Notes under the pieces: model-generated
Told to the model about the DNA's origin: nothing
What the model saw: only the letters and a program-made list of their open reading frames with translations
The model's database searches: none
Made by a program: the position numbers and the translations under genes
Part shown: positions 33,754 through 43,916 of the stretch, piece after piece
Numbering within the stretch: position 1 is the first letter of the stretch
Layout: each line of letters opens with the position of its first letter
Source of the DNA: Gigaspora margarita
Taxonomy: Eukaryota; Glomeromycota; Glomeromycetes; Diversisporales; Gigasporaceae
Assembly (NCBI GenBank): GCA_009809945.1
Contig: WTPW01000029.1
Coordinates: 365,399-429,398 of the forward strand
Length of the DNA: 64,000 nucleotides
Reading direction: 5' to 3'

Positions 33754-36700
33754 TTAGTTGGTATTTTTGGCGAAATTTACATTGTTGCCTTTAGTAGATT
33801 TCGAATACCACTCTAATGCTTTCTTTTCATCTTTAATTACACCTATACCATACTGATAACAATAACCAAGATTATATTGCCCATGGGAGTTTCCATTTTT
33901 AGCGGATTTTAAATACCATTCAAATGCTTTCTCCTCATTTTCAATGGTACCAATACCAACACGATAACAACTTCCAACGCATACCTGCCCATTCGAATTT
34001 CCATTTTCAGCGGATTTTAAATACCACTCAAATGCTTTCTTTTTATCTTTAGCAGTTCCTATACCATTTTCATAACAGAATCCAAGGTTAGATTGCCCAC
34101 TGGAATCGCCACCTTTGGCGGATTTTAAATAGCATACAAACGCTTTCTTCTCATCCTTTATAGTACCAATGCCATTCCTATAGCAGAATCCAAGGTTACA
34201 TTGCCCACTAATATCACCACTTTTAGCAGATTTTAAATACCATTCAAATGCTTTATTTTCATCCATGACAGTGCCATAACCATATTGGTAAAAATATCCA
34301 AGATTACGTTGCCCAACGGAATTACCGCCTTTAGCAGATTTTAAATACCATTCGAATGCCTTTTTTTCATCTCGAAAAGTTCCTATACCATGTTTATAGC
34401 AGAAACCAAGATTACATTGTCCATTAGGATCATTACCTTCTGCAGATTTTAAATACCATTCAAAAGCTTTTTTTTCATTTTTAGGAGTGCCTATACCATG
34501 TTCATAGCAATATCCAATATTATACTGTCCATCAAAATTACCACTTTCGGCAGATTTTAAATACCAATTAAATGCTTCTATTTCATTTTTCAAAGTACCT
34601 ATGCCATAAATATAGCAAAAGCCAAGATTACATTGTCCGCTAGAATTACCACTTCTAGATGACTTTAAATACCATTCAAATGCCTTTTCATCGTTCATAG
34701 CAGTACCTATACCATTCTCATAGCAAGTACCAAGACTAACTTGTCCACTAGGATTATTTTTTTCAGCAGATTTTGTATACCATTCGAACGCTTTCATTTC
34801 ATCTCTAATAGTGCCTATACCATATTGGTAACAACGTCCAAGATTATGTTGTCCAACAGAGTTATCACCTTCAGCAGATTTCAAATACCATATAAATGCA
34901 ATTCTTTTATTTTTGTCAGTACCGATACCATACTCATAGCAATTTCCAAGCTTATATTGTCCATTAGAGTCATCGTTATTAGCAGATTTCAAATACCACT
35001 CAAATGCTTTATTTTCATCTTTAGCAGTGCCTATACCACTCTCAAGGATAATTCCAAGATTGTATTGTCCAACTGAATTATCACCATTAGCAGATTTTAA
35101 GAACCATTCAAATGCCTTCTTATCATCCTTTATGGTGCCTATACCACTCTTATAGGAGATTCCGAGATTCAGCTGACCATTAGAATCGCCATTTTCTGCA
35201 GATTTTACATACCATTCAAATGCTTTCATTTCATCTTTTGCAGTTCCTATACCATATTGGAAACAACGTCCAAGATTATATTGTCCAATGGAATTGCCAC
35301 CGTAAGATGATTTCAAATACCACTCAAATGCCGTTTTTTCATCCTTAGCAGTGCCAAAACCATTCTCATAATAGAATCCAAGTCTGTATTGTCCGTCATT
35401 ATTACCTCCTTCGGCAGCTTCCAAATACCATTTAAATGCCATACTTTGGTCTTTTTTAACACCTATACCATTTTCATAACAAAGCCCAAGATTAAATTGT
35501 CTACTAGAATTACCACTTTTTGCAGATTTTAAATACCATTCAAAAGCTTTTCTTTCATCTTTAACAACGCCAATTCCTTCATGATAACAATGTCCAAGCC
35601 TAAATTGTCCAACAGAATCGCCATTTTCAGCCGATTTTAAATACCAGTTAAACGCCTTATTTTCATCTATATTAGTGCCTATGCCATATTGATAACAATA
35701 TCCAAGGTTATGCTGTCCGGAAGAATTACCACCTTCAGCAGATTTTAAATAAAATTCAAACGCTTTCTTTACGTCCTTAGCAGTACCTATGCCTTTCTCA
35801 TAACAAATTCCGAGGTTTAATTGTCCATTAGGATTGCCATCTTCGGCAGATTTTGAATACCAATAAAATGCCTCTTCCTCATCTTTAGAAGTTCCTATAC
35901 CGTGTTCATAACAAGATCCGACTCTATATTGACCACTGGAATTATCACTTTTAGCTGATTTTAAATACCATTCAAACGCTTTATTTTTATTTATAGTAAT
36001 GCCAATGCCATTCTCATAGCAGAATCCAAGGATGAATTGCCCATTGGGGTTACCACCTTTAGCAGATCTCCAATACCATTCGAATGCCATACTTTTGTCT
36101 TCAATAACTCCAACACCATTCTCATAACAAGCTCCGAGATTAAATTGTGCATTGGTATTGCCTTTTTCTGCAGATTTTAAATACCATTCAAACATCTTTT
36201 TTTTATCTTTAATAACGCCGATTCCATCTTGGTAACAATATCCAAGTCTAAATTGTGCAACAGGGTCACCACCTTCAGCAGATTTTGAATACAATTCAAA
36301 AGCCTTATTTTCGTCTATATCAGTGCCTATACTATATTGGTAACAATGCCCAAGATTACGCTGTCCGACAGTATTACCACTTTTTGCGGATTTTGAATAA
36401 TATTCAAATGCTTTCTTTACGTCTTTAGCGGTACCTATTCTATTCTCATAACAAAATCCAAGTTTCCATTGCCCATCAGAATCACCGCTTTCTGCAGATT
36501 TTAAATACCAATAAAATGCTTTTTCATCATCCTTGACAGTACCTATACCATGTTCATAACAAGACCCAAGACCATATTGACCACTGGAATCATTACCTTC
36601 GGCGGACTTTAAATACCATTCAAATGCCTTCTTTTTATCTATACAAGTGCCTATACCATAATGGTAACAATGTCCAAGACTATATTGTCCAATAGAATTA

Positions 36701-39700
36701 CCATTATTTGCAGATTTTAAATATAATTCGAACGCTTTTTTCTCATTCTTTACAGTGCCTATACTATTTTCATAACAGATTCCGAGATTTAACTGTACAT
36801 TAGAATTACCACTTACAGCAGATTTTAAATACCATTCGAAGGCTTTTTCTTCGTCTTTATCCGTTCCTATACAATATTGATAACAGTATCCAAGATTATA
36901 TTGTCCGACGGAGTTACCACCCATAGAAGATATTGAATACCATTCAAGCGCTTTTTCATTATTCTTAGTAGTCCCAATGCCATTCTCATAGCAGAGTCCA
37001 AGAGCGCATTGTCCGTTAGAGTTACCACCTTCAGCAGATTTCAAATACCATTCAAACGCCTTCTTATCATCTTTTACGGTGCCTATGCCACTTTCATAGC
37101 AAATTCCGAGATTATATTGTCCAATGGGATTACTCTTTAAAGCAGATTTTAAATACCATTCAAATGCGTTCTTTTCATCTTTAGCAATGCCGATACCATA
37201 TTGGTAACAATATCCAAGATTATGTTGTCCGGTAGAGTTACCACCATTAGCAGAATTTAAATACCACTTAAATGCCTCGTTTTCATCTATGGCGATACCA
37301 ATACCATGTTGGTAGCAATATCCTAGATTACGCTGTCCAACAGAATTACCAGCCTCAGCTGATTTTAAATACCATTCATATGCCTTTTTTCCATCCTTCA
37401 CAGTGCCTATTCCACTTTCATAGCAGATTCCAAGATTCAATTGTCCATTTGGATCACCACCTTCAGCAGACTTTAAATACCATTCAAATGCTTTCCTTTC
37501 ATCTTTGGCAGTACCTATGCTATATTGATAGCAATATCCAAGATTGTATTGACCAGCGGAGTTACCACTACCAGCAGATTTTAAATACCACTCAAATGCT
37601 CTTTTATTATTCTTCGTAGTGCCTATACCATTTTGATAACAAAGCCCAATATAATACTGTGCAACAGAATTACCATTTTCAACAGATTTAATATACCATT
37701 CAAATGCTTTTTTCTCGTCCTTTACAGTGGCTATGCCATTTTCATAGCAGATTCCAAGATTAAGTTGTCCGCTAGAGCTACCACCTTTGGCAGATTTTAA
37801 ATACCATTCAAATGCTTTATATTCATCCTTTGTGGATCCTATACTGTATTGATAACAATATCCAAGATTATATTGTCCGTCAGAATTATTATTTTCAGCA
37901 GACCTCAAATACCACTCGAATGCCTTTTTTTCATTTGTAGCAGTACCAATACCATGCCTATAACAATGACCAAGATTACATTGCCCGCCGGGATTACCAC
38001 CTTTAGCAGATTTTAAATACCATTCAAATGCTTTATTTACATCTTTTGCAGTACCTATTCCATATTCATAACAAATTCCAAGATAACGTTGTCCAATAGA
38101 ATCTCCATTTTCAGCAGATTTTAAATACCATACAAATGCTTTTTTATCATTTTTATTAGTACCTATACCATGTTGATAATAATGTCCAACCTTGCGTTGC
38201 CCAATAGAATTACCATTTTCGGCAGATTTTAAATACCATTTAAACGATTTATTTTCATTCTTAGCAGTTCCTATACCGTATTTATAACAAACCCCAAGAT
38301 TAAATTGTCCATAAAAATCACCACTTTCAGCAGACTTTAAATACCATTCAAACGCTTTTTTTTCATCTTTAATAGTACCTATACCATTTTGATAAAAATA
38401 TCCAAGATTGCTTTGCCCACCAGGATCACCACCTTCAGCAGATTTTAAATACCATTCAAATGCTTTCTTTTCATCTTTAACAGTGCCAACACCATATTGG
38501 TAACAATATCCAAGATTTCGTTGCCCAATGGAGTTGTCATTCTCACCAGATTTCAAATACCATTCAAATGCTTTTTTTTCATCTCGAACAGTACCTATAC
38601 CATGCTTATAACAGAATCCAAGATTACATTGTCCTCTAGGGTCACCACCTTCAGCAGACTTAAAATACCACTTGAATGCTTTCTTTTCATTCTTTGTGAC
38701 GCCTATGCCACGCTCATAACAGGAACCAAGATTTCGTTGTCCGCTAAAATTACCACCTTTAGCAGACTTCAAATACCATTCGAACGCTTTCTTTTCATCT
38801 TTAACAGTGCCTATCCCACGCTCATAGCAGAACCCAAGATTACACTGACCATCATTATTGCCACATTTAGCGGATTTCAAATACCATTCAAATGCTTTCT
38901 TCTCGTCTTTTGCGGTGCCTATGCCACGCTCATAACAAAATCCAAGATTACGTTGCCCTTTAGAACTACCACCTTCGGCTGATTTTAAATACCATTCAAA
39001 TGCCTTTTTTTCATCTTTAATAGTGCCTATACTATGTTGGTAACAATATCCAAGATAACATTGTCCAATCGAGCTACCATTATAAGCAGACTTCAAATAA
39101 CATTTAATTGCTTTATCGACATTTTGAGTAGTGCCTATACCATTCTCATAACAAATTCCGAGACTACATTGTGCATTAGAATTACCACCATCGGCAGATT
39201 TTAAATACCATTCAAATGCTTTATTTTTATCTTCAGTAGTACCTATACTATATTCATAACATATGCCGAGATTTAATTGACCACTAGAATTACCACCTTC
39301 AGCAGATTTTAAATACCATTCAAATGCCTTTTCTTTATCTATAACAGTGCCTATTCCATGCTTATAGCAATATCCAAGATTACATTGTCCTTTGGAATTG
39401 TCGGCTTCGGCAGATTTTAAATACCATTCAAATGCTTTCTTTTCATCCTTAACAGTTCCTATGCCATGTTCATAACAGGAACCAAGGTTGCATTGTCCAT
39501 GAGAATTACCATTTTCAGCAGACTTTAAATACCATTCGAATGCCACCTTTTCATCTTTAATAGTGCCTAATCCATGTTCATAGCAAAGTCCGATGTTACT
39601 TTGTCCGTCAGAATTACCGCCTTTAGCAGATTTTAAATACCATTCAAATGCCTTATTTTCATCCTTAACGATTCCAATTCCACGTTGATAGCAGAATCCA

Positions 39701-39870
39701 AGATTACATTGTCCTCTAGTATCACCGTCTTTGGCAGATTTTAAATACCATTCAAATTCTTTCTTATCGTCCTTAGTACCATTTTGATAAAAATGACTAG
39801 GATTACTTTGCCCAAAGGAGTCCCGTTCAACAAATTTCATATGACATTCAGGTTCAATGTATTTTTTCAT
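33754..39870 (-). CDS. giant Sel1-like repeat (SLR) protein, 2038 aa, single exon
   Basis: An uninterrupted frame from ATG at 39870 to a stop at 33754. After about 35 N-terminal residues (MKKYIEPECHMKFVERD) with a partial repeat, nearly the whole protein is about 56 units of 36 residues with the consensus AFEWYLKSAEGGNSxGQxNL then GxCYExGIGTxKDEKK. This is the Sel1-like subtype of the TPR/alpha-solenoid fold. Such repeats build protein-binding scaffolds; in fungi the families include Chs4 and Hrd3-type adaptors, and Rhizophagus carries a large expansion, often with an N-terminal kinase, which is absent here. There is no signal peptide or membrane segment. The unit length is conserved exactly: a motif at 34231 recurs at 39631, 5400 bp = 50 x 108 later. 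No stop, frameshift or intron breaks it, so it is probably maintained by selection. The partner is unknown. The plus-strand frames opposite it are shadows. Confidence 0.93.
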   Translation of the reverse strand: MKKYIEPECHMKFVERDSFGQSNPSHFYQNGTKDDKKEFEWYLKSAKDGDTRGQCNLGFCYQRGIGIVKDENKAFEWYLKSAKGGNSDGQSNIGLCYEHGLGTIKDEKVAFEWYLKSAENGNSHGQCNLGSCYEHGIGTVKDEKKAFEWYLKSAEADNSKGQCNLGYCYKHGIGTVIDKEKAFEWYLKSAEGGNSSGQLNLGICYEYSIGTTEDKNKAFEWYLKSADGGNSNAQCSLGICYENGIGTTQNVDKAIKCYLKSAYNGSSIGQCYLGYCYQHSIGTIKDEKKAFEWYLKSAEGGSSKGQRNLGFCYERGIGTAKDEKKAFEWYLKSAKCGNNDGQCNLGFCYERGIGTVKDEKKAFEWYLKSAKGGNFSGQRNLGSCYERGIGVTKNEKKAFKWYFKSAEGGDPRGQCNLGFCYKHGIGTVRDEKKAFEWYLKSGENDNSIGQRNLGYCYQYGVGTVKDEKKAFEWYLKSAEGGDPGGQSNLGYFYQNGIGTIKDEKKAFEWYLKSAESGDFYGQFNLGVCYKYGIGTAKNENKSFKWYLKSAENGNSIGQRKVGHYYQHGIGTNKNDKKAFVWYLKSAENGDSIGQRYLGICYEYGIGTAKDVNKAFEWYLKSAKGGNPGGQCNLGHCYRHGIGTATNEKKAFEWYLRSAENNNSDGQYNLGYCYQYSIGSTKDEYKAFEWYLKSAKGGSSSGQLNLGICYENGIATVKDEKKAFEWYIKSVENGNSVAQYYIGLCYQNGIGTTKNNKRAFEWYLKSAGSGNSAGQYNLGYCYQYSIGTAKDERKAFEWYLKSAEGGDPNGQLNLGICYESGIGTVKDGKKAYEWYLKSAEAGNSVGQRNLGYCYQHGIGIAIDENEAFKWYLNSANGGNSTGQHNLGYCYQYGIGIAKDEKNAFEWYLKSALKSNPIGQYNLGICYESGIGTVKDDKKAFEWYLKSAEGGNSNGQCALGLCYENGIGTTKNNEKALEWYSISSMGGNSVGQYNLGYCYQYCIGTDKDEEKAFEWYLKSAVSGNSNVQLNLGICYENSIGTVKNEKKAFELYLKSANNGNSIGQYSLGHCYHYGIGTCIDKKKAFEWYLKSAEGNDSSGQYGLGSCYEHGIGTVKDDEKAFYWYLKSAESGDSDGQWKLGFCYENRIGTAKDVKKAFEYYSKSAKSGNTVGQRNLGHCYQYSIGTDIDENKAFELYSKSAEGGDPVAQFRLGYCYQDGIGVIKDKKKMFEWYLKSAEKGNTNAQFNLGACYENGVGVIEDKSMAFEWYWRSAKGGNPNGQFILGFCYENGIGITINKNKAFEWYLKSAKSDNSSGQYRVGSCYEHGIGTSKDEEEAFYWYSKSAEDGNPNGQLNLGICYEKGIGTAKDVKKAFEFYLKSAEGGNSSGQHNLGYCYQYGIGTNIDENKAFNWYLKSAENGDSVGQFRLGHCYHEGIGVVKDERKAFEWYLKSAKSGNSSRQFNLGLCYENGIGVKKDQSMAFKWYLEAAEGGNNDGQYRLGFYYENGFGTAKDEKTAFEWYLKSSYGGNSIGQYNLGRCFQYGIGTAKDEMKAFEWYVKSAENGDSNGQLNLGISYKSGIGTIKDDKKAFEWFLKSANGDNSVGQYNLGIILESGIGTAKDENKAFEWYLKSANNDDSNGQYKLGNCYEYGIGTDKNKRIAFIWYLKSAEGDNSVGQHNLGRCYQYGIGTIRDEMKAFEWYTKSAEKNNPSGQVSLGTCYENGIGTAMNDEKAFEWYLKSSRSGNSSGQCNLGFCYIYGIGTLKNEIEAFNWYLKSAESGNFDGQYNIGYCYEHGIGTPKNEKKAFEWYLKSAEGNDPNGQCNLGFCYKHGIGTFRDEKKAFEWYLKSAKGGNSVGQRNLGYFYQYGYGTVMDENKAFEWYLKSAKSGDISGQCNLGFCYRNGIGTIKDEKKAFVCYLKSAKGGDSSGQSNLGFCYENGIGTAKDKKKAFEWYLKSAENGNSNGQVCVGSCYRVGIGTIENEEKAFEWYLKSAKNGNSHGQYNLGYCYQYGIGVIKDEKKALEWYSKSTKGNNVNFAKNTN

Positions 39871-39990
39871 GTTACAATAGCATTAATACAAAAAATTGTA
39901 AGTTGAACGTAGTGAAAGTTATGAACGCTGCATGATTTTTTTTTCAATTAGTAATTCTTACATATCTTACTATTTAAAGTTTCAGTTTTG

Positions 39991-40000
39991 CATTTATACA
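39991..40000 (-). promoter_or_regulatory. possible TATA-like element upstream of the SLR gene
   Basis: TGTATAAATG on the minus strand, about 125 bp upstream of the ATG. In DNA this AT-rich such a match is expected often, so support is weak. Confidence 0.2.
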
Positions 40001-40009
40001 TATTTGTAA

Positions 40010-40845
40010 ATATTCTCGAAGCTATATCATATCGATATGAGAAATAAATAAGGTAAATCGGGAGCATATCACAACTTTTTTCAACATGATATCCGTGTCA
40101 TCGGTATATGTCAGTTCCGGCAGGGCTTTCTGCTCTAATTGATATTTCGACAGCTCTATTGAAACAGTTATACTTTATGATAGCTTCATAATTCCTGGAA
40201 CACCAGATAAGAAATAATCGCAGGATTTTTCGGCCAAATTCGTTGTTTATAATTTCGGCATGATAATATAAAAGCTGCTGTTGTATTATATATATATAAC
40301 ACTTACTCTAAGCCAGGTAAAATTCGCAAACCCAAATTTTTTGGATTATTCGATATGCTTTTTACAGCTATTGTTATCATAAATTCGGAACACCTGATAA
40401 AAATTTGCCGAATGGCCCTATAAAAAAATTTCTTGGAATTGTTCAGAAATTATCAGATTTTTGCTCGGAAAATCGACTCCGTTCCGAACATTTTAAGTAT
40501 TAGATATATATGTTTTTATGCCCTTTTTATACGTTTCTTAAACGATATTTTAAGCAAACATTTTCGATTTTTTACATCCTGTATAAACATCGTAATGAAA
40601 ACAGTACAACATTAAACACCTTTTAAAATGGACGATTTTCTAAAAAAAAATTAGAATATTCTGAACAATTCCTAGAGATTTTTTTTTTAGAAGATGTTTT
40701 AGGCGATTCTGCTAAGTAATTTCAATACAGTAATATAGTAAATTAAGTAATTTAGGGTCAGGTGTTTAATATTCATACATAGGATGATACTTCTCATATT
40801 AAATAATATTTTAATGCACTTTCTCTGACAAATAATTGAAAAAGT
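40010..40845. other. AT-rich upstream region without a recognised gene
   Basis: No coding feature. A loosely repeated block (AACACC(A/T)GATAA..AAATT(C/T)G) occurs near 40200 and 40390. Confidence 0.4.
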
Positions 40846-40998
40846 TTACAAGGCTTATAAGTTCGAGAAATTGCTAAACACTTTGGTATTAGTATTAGCA
40901 AAACTTCTATAAATCCGGTTCTCAAAGATATTGATGCATTGAAAAAACATTTCTACAATATTGATTTTTTAGAATCCAATTTTGAGTTACATTTTTAA
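40846..40998 (+). pseudogene. remnant of a Tc1-type helix-turn-helix
   Basis: A forward frame encodes VREIAKHFGISISKTSINPV, then VLKDIDALKKHF, ending in TAA. The REIAKHFGIS pattern is typical of the N-terminal HTH of Tc1/mariner transposases. One stop (TAA) precedes VREI, and no DDE domain follows. It is a short relic; chance similarity is not excluded. Confidence 0.4.
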
Positions 40999-42173
40999 AC
41001 CAGTCGATAAATTCTTTAATTTTTTTTATATATCGATCATACCAAAGTCAAATACTTAACCGAATCGGCTGAAAAATCATTCGACAAGCATCATTTCATT
41101 ACATTCTGATTAGAATGAAAATTTGAGTGACATTAGAACATCAATATGCTCAGTATTATTAATTTTCGCCTGAATACATATCAACATGTTTTGATGTGTT
41201 TAGTTTTTTTAAGAAAATTTATGTAAGACAGCTTGATCAACTAATAAACTAATTTTTGCGTCTAAACATAGTTCAGTGTTTAAATATAACTCATATAAAG
41301 TCAGCTATATTTTATTCATTAAATTTTTAAGATATATAGCTCAGGCTTACTTAACACCTTCGATCGTTTGGCAGGTTTGCGTATGTCAGTCGGCTCTGTA
41401 AAATATCAATTGGCCGATGATTATAGTTGTCCTAAAATGAGAATAGATACATATATGCTCCGATTTTCTTATTGGATGATTTGTTTTATCCGAATAACAG
41501 AACCTATATACAGTATATAGAAACATACCTGGTAAAAATTAGCCGGGTGATTATTTTGTCGATTCGAATTCATATTTTAAATGTTATACTGTAAGGCAGG
41601 CAGTTTTGGAATATTCAAACCACCATTTCCGAAATTCCAATTATAGTATATTAGGTACATTGCTCTTCTCTCGACCATTAAATAAATTGGCTAGGAAAAG
41701 TTAAAATAAAGAATTTGTTGAAGCTAGATAGACGATGAATATTGTAAATACTTAATGCTTAATTATATTATCGAAAATTTTGAACTAATTGAGGTAAATT
41801 TTATGCATAATTACAGTCTACTGTTTACTCATAATATTTAAAGAAATTTTTAGTATGCCTATTTTCGAAATTATAATGATTGTAATGAATGCTTTTAAGA
41901 TTAGATATAGTTGTTCAGAAAATCTCGAGGAAGACGCTTGAGAACACTAAGTATATTAATTGACTAAAGATTTTAAGCTAACTAAATCGGGATCAATTAA
42001 AGCAAAAATAGCTGATTATTAAGCTGAAAACGGCTGAAGCTGGTATATGCAAGGAGAAAAATAAATGAATTACCAATTCAGGGCTTATGGAGCGATCACT
42101 AATATAATCAAATTTAGGCCATGTGTGACAATAGCAAGACATACGAAGGATCGGTGGGGCGCAGACGCGATTT
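40999..42173. other. AT-rich stretch without a recognised gene
   Basis: Nothing supported on either strand. Confidence 0.5.
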
Positions 42174-42481
42174 ACTTATTCGCGTGGGTAATACAAACCC
42201 TAAAAGGAAACAACAGAAAAATAAAACTAAGTTCGTGAAGTTAAAAATTTAGGATTAGGACGAAGCGATTTAGAACCTCCTATACAGAAAATTTCATTCT
42301 CGCCATTTTTAATTTGCCTAACGTTGGGTTTAACAATCGTTTTCCTGTATTTTCGCTTTTTGGGGGTTTCTTACTGTTTTCTTCGCTTCGCTCACGTGTC
42401 GGGCTATCCGGGACAGTCGCATTTTACATTCACCGATTGGCTATTTTCCCTTTTTGGGTTTGTATTGCCCGACAAATAAGT
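42174..42481. mobile_element. MITE family D, intact copy, about 308 bp
   Basis: Ends ACTTATTCGCGTGGGTAATA and the complement ending CAAATAAGT. GGTAATACAAACCC and GGGTTTGTATTGCC lie just inside, with CACCGATTGGCT near the right end. It is homologous to the split copy at 29256-30717. The 86-codon forward frame inside is not a gene. Confidence 0.8.
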
Positions 42482-43330
42482 GCGGGCATCAAAGGGAAAG
42501 GGAGGAGTGATGTTAACCGAAAAATTAACTTCAAATGGTCACATTCTAACTCTAACTTGAAATTTGTCTTCTAAGACAATATCACTAATTATTAAAATCC
42601 AATTATTACTATCATTGTTTTCAACTCATATTTTGAATTCAACCTGAAAAAAATGCTTCCAGCTCATGAATAGGTGCATAACTTGTTTCAATATAGCAAA
42701 CTTGCATTTCAAAATTAATTCTATAAACAAACTTTTGTTATACTGATATGAAGAATTTGAAAATAATAACCATCAATGTTTGAATATTAGGATGCATTGA
42801 TTTTTTAGTATATTTATATATTCATTATTGTAACCTCTATCTATCAAACTTTACTTATAATTTCTAATGAAGGCCTCTAATATTTAATCGAGGGTTCACT
42901 AGTCATAAAATTATATCCTTGCAAACCAAAAAAAAGAATCAATTCAAGTATAACTATATAATAAATAAAAAAAAGGTCAATTTAAGCAGATATAAAAAAA
43001 TAATAATAATAATTATAAAAATAAATATAAAGCTTGTAATAATAAGTAACTACTTAAATTTTTATTATCATTATTTATAATTACTAATATTATATAACAT
43101 TATTATTTTATTGTCATTATAAATATGTAATTACTATTATTCTTGCTATTTGTATAAAAGAATTACCCGAGCCATTTTTAATCAGAGAAAATGACACAGG
43201 TCAGTTTATAATAAAAAAAACTAAAAAAAAATTCTCATATTAATTTGAGCACTTCAATCACGAAAAGAACGTAAACTTCATTTTAAAGAAAATATTTCAG
43301 AAAAAATTGATAAAAACTGCTAATAGCGTA
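42482..43330. other. AT-rich 3' flank without a recognised gene
   Basis: A TAATAATAAT-type simple repeat around 43000-43150. No gene. Confidence 0.5.
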
Positions 43331-43334
43331 TTTT

Positions 43335-43814
43335 CTAATGATCGTCTTGAGCCCATGCACAGGCATTAGAAAGATTGAGATGGTTAACATAATCTAAAAA
43401 GATATCAACTATAACATGATAACCTTTAGAAAAATCCTTTAGATCAGCTGACACTGTTATATTAAAACCATTGTTTGCATCATATGGGCATGATTTAAAT
43501 GGGTAGCTATCACCATGAAATCCGTAAATAAAAGTCCAATTTTCATCCATTATATTAACTTCTACTTTGGTATTATCAGTAAATTGGCCTTTAAATTGTT
43601 CAAACATAGTGAAGCTAGTTTTTGTGTTAGGAACTAGGTCAGCTAGAACAGTTACTACATTGAGGGGCTCCATTTTTGGACATTAGTTATAATCAGATAT
43701 TCTTTTATCGAGTTGGGTTGGAATGGTATTGATTGATGAAATCAGAATAATCAATATGATGAATACAAAAAAAGTTAGATTATTATTAATGATTGAAAAT
43801 GTCTGAGTGAGCAT
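43335..43814 (-). pseudogene. secreted ML-domain-like lipid-binding protein (PG/PI transfer type) with one in-frame stop
   Basis: From ATG at 43814 the frame gives a strong signal peptide (LTFFVFIILIILISSI), a pro-region ending in a dibasic site (PTQLDKR), then ISDYN and a TAA at 43683-43685. The same frame resumes at once with CPKMEPLNVV and runs to the TGA at 43335. Fungal PG/PI transfer proteins of the ML/NPC2 fold have this order: signal, LxKR, a short linker, a Cys, then an immunoglobulin-like beta domain with a central FKxCP motif and a C-terminal Cys. Here these appear as PFKSCPYDA, FNITVSAD and NACAW. Total length without the stop is about 158 residues, normal for the family. The TAA is the only lesion, and no GT-AG intron could remove it. 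It may be a recent nonsense allele, a sequencing error, or read-through. An unspliced start at MEPLNV would lack a signal peptide. Confidence 0.6.
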
Positions 43815-43916
43815 TATTAATTGAAATATTGTCCCTTTTATAAAAAAACAAAAAAAAAAAAACAAAAAAACAACAAAAAAAATATTATATAATTTACCAA
43901 TCATTGCATAAAACAT

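Noticed and set aside
34741-38982. Open frames of 111-161 codons on the plus strand opposite the Sel1 gene
   Set aside because: They mirror the 108-bp repeat on the other strand; Ile/Phe/Ser-rich shadows with no independent signal.
42314-42574. 86-codon plus-strand frame
   Set aside because: Lies almost wholly inside the family D MITE and shows no domain.
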